A stretch of DNA of 64,000 nt from positions 806,001-870,000 of the forward strand of contig NZ_NPBD01000007.1 in assembly GCF_002272745.1 (NCBI RefSeq), in the 5' to 3' direction. Under the pieces are notes generated by a model, which did not search any database, was not told the origin of the DNA, and saw only the letters and a program-made list of their open reading frames with translations. Below, piece by piece: positions 1 to 9,716 of this stretch. The position numbers and the translations under genes are program-made. Position 1 is the first letter of the stretch; every line of letters begins with the position of its first letter. The stretch is from Terribacillus saccharophilus. Lineage in GTDB: Bacteria > Bacillota > Bacilli > Bacillales > Amphibacillaceae.

Positions 1-280
1 CATGAAACTGGTTGGTGCAACAAACTCCTTTATCCGCTGGCCATTCTTTATTGAAGGTCTGCTACTCGGAGTATTGGGTGCTATCGTTCCAGTCGCGCTA
101 GTGCTCGGCGGGTACTACTATCTGTCGAACAACTTGACGGATAACATCAGTATCGGTTTCGTCGAGATTCTCCCTTATGCACCATTCGCTTTCCAGCTTG
201 CAGGCATACTGCTGGCAATCGGCGCGGTAATCGGTGTTTGGGGAAGTGTCATGAGTGTCCGTAAATTTCTTAAAGTCTAA
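1..280 (+). CDS. ftsX: Cell-division protein FtsX, 3' end only
   Basis: This is the C-terminal part of the membrane subunit of the FtsEX ABC-type complex, which in Bacillaceae activates a coiled-coil peptidoglycan hydrolase outside the cell. The visible ~92 residues hold the last extracellular loop and two hydrophobic segments (about residues 17-40 and 62-85 of the fragment). The fragment ends in a short basic tail (VRKFLKV), as in the family. The 5' part lies before the window. The hydrolase gene follows after 47 bases, which fits the FtsX-to-hydrolase partnership. Confidence 0.85.
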   Translation, partial: MKLVGATNSFIRWPFFIEGLLLGVLGAIVPVALVLGGYYYLSNNLTDNISIGFVEILPYAPFAFQLAGILLAIGAVIGVWGSVMSVRKFLKV

Positions 281-327
281 ATAACCTACCATATACGCTT
301 TACAGGAAGAAAGGGAATGAGAGAAGA

Positions 328-1734
328 ATGAAGAAGATGATCAAGCCTGTTCTTGTAGCTGTTCTAGCTGCGGGAGCAATCCTACATACTCCGATTCAAA
401 CGTTCGCAAAATCTTCATCTGATATACAGAGCGAGATAGATGATCTGCAAAAGCAGCAAGATGAAAACAGCAATAAGCAAAGCGAACTTGATGGTCAAAT
501 TAATAATGCAGAGTCCGAGCAGTCTGATAACCTGGCTGAACAGGATAATCTTTTGGCGAAGCTGGATGATTTAAACAACCAGATCGACAAGAATGAAAAT
601 GCATTGAATGATAAAGAAGATGAAATCAATGAAACAAATGAGAAGATCGAAAAGATCTCTGGTGAAATCGTTGAAACAGAAGATGATATCGACAAACGTG
701 AAGATAAATTGTCTGACCGTCTAGTCAGTATTCAGCAAAACGGCGGAGATGTTCAGTACTTGCAAGTATTGATGGGCTCCAAAAACTTTGGTGATATGGT
801 AAACCGTCTGAACGCGGTAACTACAATCATGGATTCTGATAAGGAACTATTGAACGGCTACATCCAAGCAAAACAAAAGCTTGAAGATCAAAAGCAGCAG
901 CGCGAAGATGAAAAGCAGAACCTGCAGGATCAAAAAGATAAACTTGTAGATATCAAATCTGACTTGAAATCCCAAGCAAGCGAGCAAGAAGACTTGAAAC
1001 AGCAGCTTGAGGATGAATATTCGAAGCTTGAAGATCAAATTCTTTCTGCTGAAGAACAAAAGGAGCTTGCAGCTAACCAGGCTGAAGCACTTCGTCTGGC
1101 ACAAGAAAATGCAGAATCCGAGCAAGCAGATTTAGCAGCGCAGGAAAAAGCTGCAGCAGAAGCAAAAGCAGCAGCTGCTGCAGCTCAGAAAGCAGCAGAG
1201 AGCAAGCAGGAGTCTTCTTCCTCCAGCTCTAAATCAAGCAGTTCTTCTAAGAACAGCAGTTCAAGTAAGTCAAGTAACTCAAGCAGTTCTAGCAGCTCAT
1301 CCAGTGCTAAATCAGCACAAGCTGGTATCTTCTCTTGGCCGGCAGCAGGACGTACTTCTTCCGGATTCGGTGTTCGGAATGATCCATTCGGAAGCGGATC
1401 AACTGGCAACCACTACGGACAAGATATCGCCAATGCAACTGGCACGCCGGTTCATGCAGCGGCAAGCGGGGTTGTTTCCCAAAGTGGTACAATGAATGGA
1501 TATGGTAATGTCATCATCATTACGCATTCCATCAATGGACGTACGTATGAAACACTATACGGACACTTGGACAGCCGTGGCGTATCGGTTGGGGAAACAG
1601 TCTCAAGAGGACAGGAAATCGCGAAAATGGGTAATACTGGAGCATCAACAGGTTCTCACCTTCATTTCGAAATTCATGAAGGCAGATGGAATGGTGCTAA
1701 GAGTAACGCAGTAGACCCGATGAAATATTTCTAA
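328..1734 (+). CDS. Secreted coiled-coil murein hydrolase with M23 peptidase domain (FtsEX-activated type)
   Basis: A 468-residue exported peptidoglycan hydrolase. Residues 1-27 form a signal peptide. About 30-270 is a charged heptad-rich coiled coil of the PcsB/CwlO type, followed by an Ala-rich stretch and a Ser-rich linker (~294-328). The C-terminal ~130 residues are an M23/LytM zinc peptidase with the NHYGQD and HLHFEIH metal-binding motifs. The catalytic class differs from B. subtilis CwlO (NlpC/P60), so I give no gene symbol. The place directly after ftsX suggests it is the FtsEX-controlled hydrolase. The ATG is preceded by a GA-rich Shine-Dalgarno region. Confidence 0.88.
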   Translation: MKKMIKPVLVAVLAAGAILHTPIQTFAKSSSDIQSEIDDLQKQQDENSNKQSELDGQINNAESEQSDNLAEQDNLLAKLDDLNNQIDKNENALNDKEDEINETNEKIEKISGEIVETEDDIDKREDKLSDRLVSIQQNGGDVQYLQVLMGSKNFGDMVNRLNAVTTIMDSDKELLNGYIQAKQKLEDQKQQREDEKQNLQDQKDKLVDIKSDLKSQASEQEDLKQQLEDEYSKLEDQILSAEEQKELAANQAEALRLAQENAESEQADLAAQEKAAAEAKAAAAAAQKAAESKQESSSSSSKSSSSSKNSSSSKSSNSSSSSSSSSAKSAQAGIFSWPAAGRTSSGFGVRNDPFGSGSTGNHYGQDIANATGTPVHAAASGVVSQSGTMNGYGNVIIITHSINGRTYETLYGHLDSRGVSVGETVSRGQEIAKMGNTGASTGSHLHFEIHEGRWNGAKSNAVDPMKYF

Positions 1735-1744
1735 TAACTAATTG

Positions 1745-1781
1745 AAAAAGGCATTCTCCAATAATGGAGGTGCCTTTTTTA
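1745..1781 (+). terminator. Intrinsic terminator after the M23 hydrolase gene
   Basis: AAAAAGGCA pairs with TGCCTTTTTT, with an inner TCTCCA/TGGAG extension and a T-run, directly downstream of the stop codon. Confidence 0.8.
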
Positions 1782-1874
1782 CTTCAATTGTTTCTTTTAG
1801 TGATAAGATAGAGGAAGTTTAGCATAATAGTAGAATTAACGGATTGGACAAGTGAGAAAGGATGAGAGACGAAC

Positions 1875-3308
1875 GTGCAGATTAGAAAAGCGACGTTGAT
1901 AATAGCAATCATTGTGGCATTAGTTGTTGGGGCAGGGGGTAGCTATGCCTTTACATCATATGTAGATAAGAAAGGGACTGGTACCCAATCTGCTTCAGAA
2001 GACACGAGTAATCTAACTGAGGTGGAGAACGCGTACCAACTTATTAAGGATAATGCATTGGCCAAACCAGATGCACAGCAGCTTCAGGACGGTGCAATTC
2101 AGGGAATGCTGGAAACACTGGATGATCCGTACAGCTCCTTCTTGGATGAAGAATCTTCAACGCAGCTGAATCAGCAGCTGGAATCTTCGTTTGAAGGTAT
2201 CGGAGCAGAAGTGAGTATGGTGGATAAGCAGGTGACAATTGTGGCACCTATTAAGGATTCACCTGCAGAGGATGCCGGTTTACGGCCGAACGACCAAGTG
2301 CTGGAAGTGGATGGGGATTCTTTGCAGGGGCTGGATCTGCAGGAAGCAGTCAATAAAATCCGTGGGGAAAAAGGAACGACTGTTACATTATCTGTGAAGA
2401 GACCTGGTGTTTCTGAAGAACTTAAAATTGATGTAACCCGGGATGAGATACCAGTTGAAACTGTCTACGCGGATACAAAAGAAGTAGATGGAAAAAAAGC
2501 TGGTGTCTTAGAAATCACATCATTCTCCGAGAGCACGGCTGATGAATTCAAGACAGCGCTAGATAAGCTGGAGCAAGAAGGTATCGAGGGTTTGATCATC
2601 GATGTCCGTGGTAATCCAGGTGGAATTCTGACAACTGTAGAAGATATTCTGAAGAACTTTGTGACAAGTGAGAAACCATATTTGCAGATTGAAGATAAGA
2701 ACGGTGAGAAACAGGAGTTTCATACCGAATTGAAAGAGAAGAAGGATTATCCAATCAATGTCCTGATTGATGAAGGCAGTGCTTCCGCTTCCGAAATTCT
2801 TGCAGGTGCAATGAATCAGGCAGGCGATTACGAGCTGATTGGGAAAACGACGTTCGGAAAAGGTACTGTACAGCAAACCGTACCATTGGAAAATGAGTCA
2901 ATGCTCAAACTGACTTTATACAAATGGCTGACACCTAATGGAGATTGGATCCATGAAAAAGGTATTAACCCAACTGTCGAAGTTAATCAGCCAGAGTACT
3001 TCTACAGTTCCCCAATCCAATTGGATGAAAATGAGAAGCTGACATTCAATGATAACAATGACAAGATCAAGAATCTGCAAATCATGCTAGACGGTCTCGG
3101 ATATGACCCGAGCCGCAAAGATGGTTATTTCAACGAAAAAACGGAAACAGCAGTCAAGCAGTTCCAGCAGGATAATGATTTGCAGGCATCAGGCGAAGTA
3201 AATCAGGAAACAGCAGATTTGCTTCAAACGAAAATCATCGAACAAGTACGTGATGGCAAGCATGATAACCAAATGGACAAAGCGCTGCAGCAGCTCTTTG
3301 CTAATTAA
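1875..3308 (+). CDS. ctpB: Carboxy-terminal processing serine protease CtpB
   Basis: A 477-residue S41 peptidase. One N-terminal membrane anchor (about 5-27) is followed by a PDZ domain (about 95-175), the Ser/Lys protease core (GSASASE near 303 and GKTTFGKG near 321-328) and a C-terminal peptidoglycan-binding domain (about 395-460). In B. subtilis, CtpB signals across the forespore membranes by cleaving SpoIVFA; here that role is inferred from family and location. The GTG start follows AGAAAGGA. It lies between the FtsX region and minJ, the order seen around ctpB in Bacillus. Confidence 0.92.
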   Translation: MQIRKATLIIAIIVALVVGAGGSYAFTSYVDKKGTGTQSASEDTSNLTEVENAYQLIKDNALAKPDAQQLQDGAIQGMLETLDDPYSSFLDEESSTQLNQQLESSFEGIGAEVSMVDKQVTIVAPIKDSPAEDAGLRPNDQVLEVDGDSLQGLDLQEAVNKIRGEKGTTVTLSVKRPGVSEELKIDVTRDEIPVETVYADTKEVDGKKAGVLEITSFSESTADEFKTALDKLEQEGIEGLIIDVRGNPGGILTTVEDILKNFVTSEKPYLQIEDKNGEKQEFHTELKEKKDYPINVLIDEGSASASEILAGAMNQAGDYELIGKTTFGKGTVQQTVPLENESMLKLTLYKWLTPNGDWIHEKGINPTVEVNQPEYFYSSPIQLDENEKLTFNDNNDKIKNLQIMLDGLGYDPSRKDGYFNEKTETAVKQFQQDNDLQASGEVNQETADLLQTKIIEQVRDGKHDNQMDKALQQLFAN

Positions 3309-3312
3309 TAAG

Positions 3313-3342
3313 AAGCCTCTCTTCATACGGGAGGCTTTTTCT
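3313..3342 (+). terminator. Intrinsic terminator after ctpB
   Basis: AAGCCTC pairs with GGGAGGCTT, followed by TTTTT. Confidence 0.75.
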
Positions 3343-3420
3343 ATTGGCATAGGAAAACAGGGAGTATCATGTTAGAATAGACAATATACATAAGAGTTGG
3401 TTTATAGGGAGAGACACATA

Positions 3421-4617
3421 ATGGTGAATGATTGGTTGACCGAACTGCTTTATGGGATCGGAAACTTCTTTTTAAATCCGCTGCTTTATTGGGCAGTGCT
3501 GCTGACTCTGTTCGTTTCCAACCGCAGAATCAGAAAAGAGCGGAACAACTTTGGTACGAAGGTATTTGGTTTCGGCAAAGAGTGGACAGGCACATGGGTT
3601 CTGTCGCTTGTTTTCGGACTTTTGCTTACCGCTGTGAGTGTAGGCGCGGGAATCGTCATTGCGCCCGCTGTTGTATTATTAGTCAGCGCTGTTACGATTT
3701 TACTGACGTTGCTGCTCCGTTTCACATGGCTGTCATCAGCTTATATATTTGGATTCAGTTTTCTGCTAGCTTTGGGTGCAGCGCCATACGCTGCTGATTA
3801 TTTGCCGAACGGATGGGCAGATGACCTGGCAGGTCTTAATTGGATCAGCTTTGCGATTATCATGAGCATCGTTATGCTCGCAGAAGCTGTGCTGCTGCTC
3901 ACAACCAAACAAGAGGATACGTTGCCAGAGCTGGTGAAGGGTCCACGCGGTCGTTGGATCGGTCAGCACCGTTTCCGTAAGCTGCTGTTCATTCCTTTCT
4001 TCTTGTTAGTGCCAGCTGGCGCAATTGAAGCCTTCGCTCCTTGGTGGCCTTTCTTCCATCTGAACGGAACAAGCTACGGACTGCTGCTAGTTCCGCTTTT
4101 GACTGGTATAGACGGTTTTGCTAAAGGCCGTCCGGCATTCATTGAGGCCCGTAAACAAGGTAAAATGGTCTTGATTCTAGCGTTACTTACTCTCGGAGTA
4201 AGCTTGGCAAGTATGTACTTCTATTACTTCGCGATTGCAGCTTTCATTATCGCACTTATCGGCAGGGAGGCCATCACGCTCTCCTTCCGGAACAAAGATC
4301 GCAAACGTGCGATGTATTACACGGAGAGCAGCAGTGGGATGTTTGTTCTTGCTGTCATTCCTGAAAGTCCGGCTGACAGGCTTGGCCTGCTGCCGGGTGA
4401 ACAAATTGAAAAAGTAAATGGCGTCCGTATAACGACGGAACGAGCATTTTATGAAGCAGTACAATCTAACAGCCAATATTGCAAAATGGAAATTCGGGAT
4501 GAACAAGGTGAAATACGGATTAAACAGCGCGCCATGTATGAAGGCGAGCCTCATGAGCTTGGTATCATTTTTGTACAGGAACAGCATAAGAAGAAAGCTG
4601 TGCCTATCAGCAGCTAA
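3421..4617 (+). CDS. minJ: PDZ-domain polytopic membrane protein, MinJ-type division topology protein
   Basis: A 398-residue protein with about six to eight hydrophobic segments over the first ~300 residues and a C-terminal PDZ domain. The PDZ carboxylate-binding region includes SPADRLGLLPGEQI near 325-340. MinJ links DivIVA to MinD at the septum and poles. The length matches B. subtilis MinJ (~397 residues), and the position after ctpB is conserved. I chose the ATG at 3421 because AGGGAGAG sits just before it; an upstream in-frame TTG lacks a ribosome-binding site. Confidence 0.85.
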   Translation: MVNDWLTELLYGIGNFFLNPLLYWAVLLTLFVSNRRIRKERNNFGTKVFGFGKEWTGTWVLSLVFGLLLTAVSVGAGIVIAPAVVLLVSAVTILLTLLLRFTWLSSAYIFGFSFLLALGAAPYAADYLPNGWADDLAGLNWISFAIIMSIVMLAEAVLLLTTKQEDTLPELVKGPRGRWIGQHRFRKLLFIPFFLLVPAGAIEAFAPWWPFFHLNGTSYGLLLVPLLTGIDGFAKGRPAFIEARKQGKMVLILALLTLGVSLASMYFYYFAIAAFIIALIGREAITLSFRNKDRKRAMYYTESSSGMFVLAVIPESPADRLGLLPGEQIEKVNGVRITTERAFYEAVQSNSQYCKMEIRDEQGEIRIKQRAMYEGEPHELGIIFVQEQHKKKAVPISS

Positions 4618-4635
4618 TTCCACTTTCGTCAATTA

Positions 4636-4680
4636 AAAGAGCCCACTTAACTGATTACAGTTAGGTGGGCTCTTTATTTT
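4636..4680 (+). terminator. Terminator after minJ
   Basis: A long stem, AAAGAGCCCAC with GTGGGCTCTTT and a TTA/TAA inner extension, is followed by a T-rich tail. It is A-rich on the left and may also serve the convergent minus-strand gene. Confidence 0.8.
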
Positions 4681-4710
4681 TGCTAGCAGGACCCCGATAT
4701 GGAATAACGC

Positions 4711-5526
4711 TTACGCAATGAATTTCGTGAACCAAGCTATATATTCTGCTCCCCAGATAAAAAATACTTGAGCAAGTAATGTTCCTAATAGCCTGGAGGT
4801 TACCATCATTAGTGACATGCTTTTTAGTTTATTATAACTTCCTCTCTGATTCACGACATCGTCTGCTATGACAGACAATTTAGGATCAACAAAAACAACT
4901 AATAATAACGTCGCCATTCCATTTATCAATCCTGATGCCATGATTGCTGTGGTCCCTCTTTCTGGAGCTAATAAGGATGCATATAAAGCAGCAAATACAC
5001 CGATAGTGTAGATTGCGGTTATTATTATATTTACTAAAAAGAGCCTTATTGGAATGTCCTTGACTTTCGTATTCCGTAAATAAGAGAACTTCGGAAGACT
5101 AAAATGCGTTACGCTGCGTTTTATGTACTGTAATGATAAAATCCTTTTCATCAAGGAAGGGACAGAACCTTTTTCCTCAGATAAATGAATGATTGCTCTT
5201 GAAAATAGAGCGATGAAAGTCGGAAGTAAAATGATGCCGAAAGCTGTTCCGACGGTTGATGCCCCAATGAGGATACGAAATTGCGCTTCCACAAACTCCA
5301 ACGTGTTTTCTTTTGGTGGATTATCGATCAGACTCCCTGTGAATGGCTGCTGCATCATATTCGCCAATCTTGAAACCATGACCATTATGTTAAAGAGGGA
5401 TAAAGCTGCTGCGATCATTTTGACTCTTGCACCGGATAATCTTACAGCATAGGCTAGTGTTTCTATTGAATGAATGATGAAAATAAACAAAGCGATAAAA
5501 AGTAATTTTTCGGTTATAAGTTCCAT
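4711..5526 (-). CDS. amj: Lipid II flippase Amj (alternate to MurJ)
   Basis: A 271-residue polytopic membrane protein with roughly six hydrophobic segments. I recognise the family from the N-terminal run through HSIETLAYAVRLSGAR and the LASSL/SGLINGMATLLL regions typical of Amj/YdaH (DUF2837). Amj moves lipid-linked peptidoglycan precursor across the membrane and substitutes for MurJ under envelope stress in B. subtilis. It stands alone, convergent with minJ. I saw no clear SigM-type promoter in the ~70 bases upstream, so stress control is not shown here. Confidence 0.88.
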   Translation of the reverse strand: MELITEKLLFIALFIFIIHSIETLAYAVRLSGARVKMIAAALSLFNIMVMVSRLANMMQQPFTGSLIDNPPKENTLEFVEAQFRILIGASTVGTAFGIILLPTFIALFSRAIIHLSEEKGSVPSLMKRILSLQYIKRSVTHFSLPKFSYLRNTKVKDIPIRLFLVNIIITAIYTIGVFAALYASLLAPERGTTAIMASGLINGMATLLLVVFVDPKLSVIADDVVNQRGSYNKLKSMSLMMVTSRLLGTLLAQVFFIWGAEYIAWFTKFIA

Positions 5527-5704
5527 TGTGTTACCTTCTTTGTATGTGAATTTAGCTAAAACACTTTTCTGTTAAGCTATCCAATCAATGCCAGAAAAGG
5601 CACTCCTTCTGATAATACCATAAAAAGTAAAATATTCCATTTGCATCACTGAAATAGTCTATTAAAAAGGGCAAACAACTTGCTTCAGGGGAAGAATTAG
5701 CGCA

Positions 5705-6352
5705 TTGATAGCTTGTTGTTTCAGAAAAGAGCACCCTGGAACGCATTTACTAGATTACAAGTTTATTGAAACTATTTCCACCTCCGTGCGTATAGATTTT
5801 AACCAATCAAAAGGGGAGAGAAAAGAGATTCCGTTCGCTTTTCAAATTCCATTGGATACACCAATTACGATGCAGGATCCTAAGACATTCAAAAATGTGC
5901 CGCCGGTTTGGATCGATACTGATGTAGATGTGAAGAACGCAGTTGATTTAAGTGACATAGACCATATATCCGTTGAGCCGACGGAAGTACATGAAATCAT
6001 CATCGATGCGATAAAGGTAATCGGATTCAGATTCAGACAAATGGAAAACCAGAAGCCGCCATACGGAATCAAGATAGCTAGACCGTATATCCAGCAGTAC
6101 GAATTTATTCCTACACATGGAAGATATTTAAAGAAGCTTGATGAGTTAGAGGTTAATATCCTTCAGGGCGAGTATGAGACAACAACATACTTTGAAATAG
6201 ATAAGCGAAGCAAAGGTATGTTTTCTTCTTTAGCAGAGAAGTTGAATTTAGATGAGCATAGGGGAAGTGTTACGTTCAAGAATAAAGAAATCTTAAATAA
6301 TAGAAGTCTTGTGAGTGATAAGTTCGATGAGATAATTCAATCTGTATTATAA
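5705..6352 (+). pseudogene. Spo0M-like arrestin-fold protein lacking its N-terminal part
   Basis: From about residue 43 the protein follows Spo0M (sporulation-control, arrestin-like fold): EIPFAFQIPLDTPITM, a VWIDTDVDVKNAVD strand, FRFRQ, and the LDELEVNI and RSKGMFSS motifs. Intact Spo0M is ~250-260 residues and starts with a conserved FFKK segment. Here the first ~70 residues are absent, and residues 1-40 (from a TTG codon) do not resemble the family. I see no intact N-lobe in other frames just upstream. It is most likely a 5'-truncated gene, possibly still translated. Confidence 0.65.
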
Positions 6353-6386
6353 GAAAAAGGAGCAAGCCACCTGGCTTGCTACTTTC

Positions 6387-9300
6387 TTATTCATCCTGCA
6401 TCGATAGCAGGCTACGTATTTCTTCTTCTGAAAGTGTGTTAAGCATCGTTTCACCAGGCTGGATGATTTGATCGACAAGCGCTCGTTTACGCTGCTGTAA
6501 TTCAAAGATGCGTTCCTCGATTGTTCCGCGCGAAAGCAGGCGGATAACTTGAACGACATTTTTCTGTCCGATGCGGTGTGCCCGTCCGGCCGCTTGCTCT
6601 TCTACGGCTGGATTCCACCATAAGTCAAAGAGGATAACTGTGTCTGCACCTGTCAGATTCAGTCCTGTTCCTCCAGCCTTCAAGCTGATCAGGAAGCCGT
6701 CTTTTTCTCCTTCATTGAATGCTTCTGCCATCCGCATTCTTTCTTTGGCAGGTGTACTGCCATCTAGATAAAATACGTCCGTATCATCCAGTGCCTGCTG
6801 AATGATTCCAAGCATGCTGGCAAACTGGGAGAAGATCAAGAATCGTTTATTGCTTTGTTTCAGCTCTCGGATAACCTCGAGTAACTGTTCCAATTTACCT
6901 GATTGGCCACTGTAATTCTCGATGAATAGTGATGGGTGACAGCAGATTTGGCGCAATCGTGTCAGCCCGGCCAGTATTTCCAGTTTACCGCGATCGAAGC
7001 CTTTTTCGGCAATCGTCTGATCAATCTTCCTGCGGATTCGATCTAAATAAGCCACATAGACTTCTTTTTGCTCCTGCGTAAGATCTGAATAGTTCGTTGT
7101 CTCGATCTTTTCCGGAAGTTCGTGCAACACTTCTGTTTTTACTCGTCTTAAGATGAATGGACGTGTCATTCGGGCAATTTTTTCCGGTTCCATATCGGTG
7201 AATGACTTTCGGCTCCGGAATAGACCAGGTGATATAGTATGGAAAATCGACCATAGCTCCTCCAGTCTATTTTCAATTGGGGTTCCGCTCAGTGCAAATC
7301 GTTTACCTGCTTGAATCAGTCCGACTGCTTTGGCGGTCTGAGTTGCATGGTTTTTGATTGCCTGCGCTTCATCCAATATCAGACTATCGAATACTTGCCC
7401 GCTGTACACATGATTATCAATCCTCAATAACGGATAGGAAGTGATAATAATATCATGCTCTTCCAACTGGGAAAGCTGATCCTGACGTTCTGCAGCTGAG
7501 CCGGAAATAACAAGTGTACGCATACTTGGGGCAAATTTCTCAAATTCCTTCTGCCAGTTGTAAAGCAGGGAAGAAGGTACGACGATCAACGCTGGGCGTG
7601 CTGCTGGATTAGCTTCACGTTCGGACGTGAGGTAAGTAATCGTCTGCAATGTTTTTCCGAGACCCATATCATCGGCTAGAATACCGCCTAGTCCGTAATA
7701 AGCGAGTGTCTTCATCCACTTGAAGCCGGTCAGCTGATAATCCCGCAGCGTTGCCTGAAGTCCGGATGGCAAGTCAAACTCGATCTGTTCCGGATGGCGA
7801 AGCCGCTCAATCAGTGTGCGGAATGCAGCTTCCATTTCAGCTCCGCGCAGAGACTCCTCTACCTGCATGCTTTGGGCAATGGGTACGAAAATATGCTGAT
7901 TACTCAGCTGGTTCTTTTTGATTTGCAACTGTTCTAGGAAGTCTTGGAAGTTCTCCATGGATTCCTGCTCCAGATCAAGCAATGCACCATCAGGGACACG
8001 GTAGTATCTTTTCTTCTCTACCATTGCCTGCAGCACATCACTAATATGTGCCTCTGATAAACCGGATACGTCAAAGCTGATCTCCAGCATTCCCTTTTCC
8101 TGCTGCAGTTTGACTGAAGAGGATACTTCATGCTGATCATCAGCCTGCATGGTTTGTACTCGATTGGAAATATACACTTCAGCAGTTTCCTGTAAAGCTG
8201 GCAGATGCTCATGAAGGAACAGATACATATACTCTACATTAAGCAAATGGAAGCGGCCTTTTGAAAAGCGGAATCCAGCGGCATGCAATTGCTGAAGGAC
8301 TGCATCTTCCTTGGCAGGCTGGCGCTTGATAACTGGCATGTCTGTCTTCTGCTCTCCTGGCTGGATGACGTAATTGCCATAATGGAAAGATACGCTGGCA
8401 TGAAGTACATCGTCCGTTTCATCCAGAAAGACTTTTGCGACGAGAGGAGCCATCTCAATTTTGCTGCGCACTGTTTCAGCGACATGTACGTGTCCGATTT
8501 GTTCCAGCTTGCCAACAACCTGAGACACAAAACGGTCGACGTTCTTATCTGATACGGTCTGCGGTGTATCATGCCGATAGGGAAGAATGGTGAACAGTTC
8601 TTTTACCAATTCTCGCTGATCGGGAGGTACAGGATACAGCGTGTCATCCTTGACTAAGTAATGATAGTTTTTGATATATTCGTAAGCTGCGATATCTTGT
8701 ACTCCTAGCTGCAGCATTTCGTCTTCATCGGTAGACAAATAAAAGTCCAGCCGTGCTGGCTGACTGCTTACTTGGAATGTGTCCATTGGATCAGTATGCA
8801 GCAAGTGAAGCGAGGCTCCTGCATCTGCAAGCTGCGGCAGCAAATTCTTGGCTAAAGAAGGCGTCAGCTTGATCGCGCGTTTTTCCGACTGGAGGGATGA
8901 AGCTGTGAAATCATGGATCATACTGTTTTCACAAGCTTCCAGCAACCGCTCCAGGATAGCTTTGTCCTCGGGTGTAACAATATGTACACGAGGATCGAAT
9001 GCAAAATTCGGTGTCACCTGATAGCGGGTTTGATGGAGCACACTTCGAAGAAAGTCCTCAGCCAGGCGCACGATGTAGGTACGGGCAGTACCTGCCTTCA
9101 GTTCGACCTCAAATACTGTATTGCCGTTCGTTTGCATAAAGCGCTGTTCGACCTTGTATTCCAGCTTTAATGTTTCCGGAGGCTTGGATGTCAGGCGTTC
9201 GGAAGGAGATACGAAAGCTTGCACAAGACGATCAGTAAAATCGGTTTGACGAGCTGCTGTCGGCGCAGCTGTTTCTTCCGTAACTGTGTACCCGTTACTG

Positions 9301-9590
9301 TCGAAACGATTCCGGCTGACTGCGATCAGGACGGCAGCGATATGCTTGCACGTATAATGAGTGTGATAGGCGGGGCAGCTGCAGACACCATCGAGATCGT
9401 CATCTTCAAAGAAGAAAATCCGTACAGGATAGTTTTCTGTGCCGCGAACAACAGCCTTCCATTGATTGATGGATGGCGTGAAGCTTAGCCCTTGTACGCG
9501 CCCTTTATTGACATAGTCCAATCCTCTTCGGTAGAAGCGATCACCTGTCACTTTGATGATATCTTGTTTGTCGAGAAAATAAGATTGCAT
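6387..9590 (-). CDS. SNF2-family DEAD/DEAH helicase with N-terminal SWIM zinc finger (YwqA-like)
   Basis: A 1067-residue Swi2/Snf2 ATPase. A SWIM zinc-binding motif (CSCPAYHTHYTCKH) lies near residues 90-103, followed by a long middle region. The helicase core occupies about 600-1060, with Walker A (DDMGLGKTLQT), a DEAQ box, SGTPIENRLEELWS and the motif VI stretch AAGRAHRIGQ. Such proteins translocate on duplex DNA and remodel protein-DNA complexes; the specific role in Bacillaceae is poorly known. It is a single-gene unit on the minus strand. Confidence 0.9.
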   Translation of the reverse strand: MQSYFLDKQDIIKVTGDRFYRRGLDYVNKGRVQGLSFTPSINQWKAVVRGTENYPVRIFFFEDDDLDGVCSCPAYHTHYTCKHIAAVLIAVSRNRFDSNGYTVTEETAAPTAARQTDFTDRLVQAFVSPSERLTSKPPETLKLEYKVEQRFMQTNGNTVFEVELKAGTARTYIVRLAEDFLRSVLHQTRYQVTPNFAFDPRVHIVTPEDKAILERLLEACENSMIHDFTASSLQSEKRAIKLTPSLAKNLLPQLADAGASLHLLHTDPMDTFQVSSQPARLDFYLSTDEDEMLQLGVQDIAAYEYIKNYHYLVKDDTLYPVPPDQRELVKELFTILPYRHDTPQTVSDKNVDRFVSQVVGKLEQIGHVHVAETVRSKIEMAPLVAKVFLDETDDVLHASVSFHYGNYVIQPGEQKTDMPVIKRQPAKEDAVLQQLHAAGFRFSKGRFHLLNVEYMYLFLHEHLPALQETAEVYISNRVQTMQADDQHEVSSSVKLQQEKGMLEISFDVSGLSEAHISDVLQAMVEKKRYYRVPDGALLDLEQESMENFQDFLEQLQIKKNQLSNQHIFVPIAQSMQVEESLRGAEMEAAFRTLIERLRHPEQIEFDLPSGLQATLRDYQLTGFKWMKTLAYYGLGGILADDMGLGKTLQTITYLTSEREANPAARPALIVVPSSLLYNWQKEFEKFAPSMRTLVISGSAAERQDQLSQLEEHDIIITSYPLLRIDNHVYSGQVFDSLILDEAQAIKNHATQTAKAVGLIQAGKRFALSGTPIENRLEELWSIFHTISPGLFRSRKSFTDMEPEKIARMTRPFILRRVKTEVLHELPEKIETTNYSDLTQEQKEVYVAYLDRIRRKIDQTIAEKGFDRGKLEILAGLTRLRQICCHPSLFIENYSGQSGKLEQLLEVIRELKQSNKRFLIFSQFASMLGIIQQALDDTDVFYLDGSTPAKERMRMAEAFNEGEKDGFLISLKAGGTGLNLTGADTVILFDLWWNPAVEEQAAGRAHRIGQKNVVQVIRLLSRGTIEERIFELQQRKRALVDQIIQPGETMLNTLSEEEIRSLLSMQDE

Positions 9591-9684
9591 GAAAGCCCAG
9601 TCTCCAGTCTAAAAAAATCATTATCCTATCATTATAACAGATATAGCTATAGCCTTCCCTAATAGGATAAAAATAGGACAAAAT

Positions 9685-9711
9685 AAAAAACGGCAGCACT
9701 TGGCTGCCATT
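9685..9711 (-). terminator. Terminator after the IIA(Glc)-type gene
   Basis: GGCAGC pairs with GCTGCC; on the minus strand the hairpin is followed by a run of six T. Confidence 0.75.
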
Positions 9712-9716
9712 TCGAC

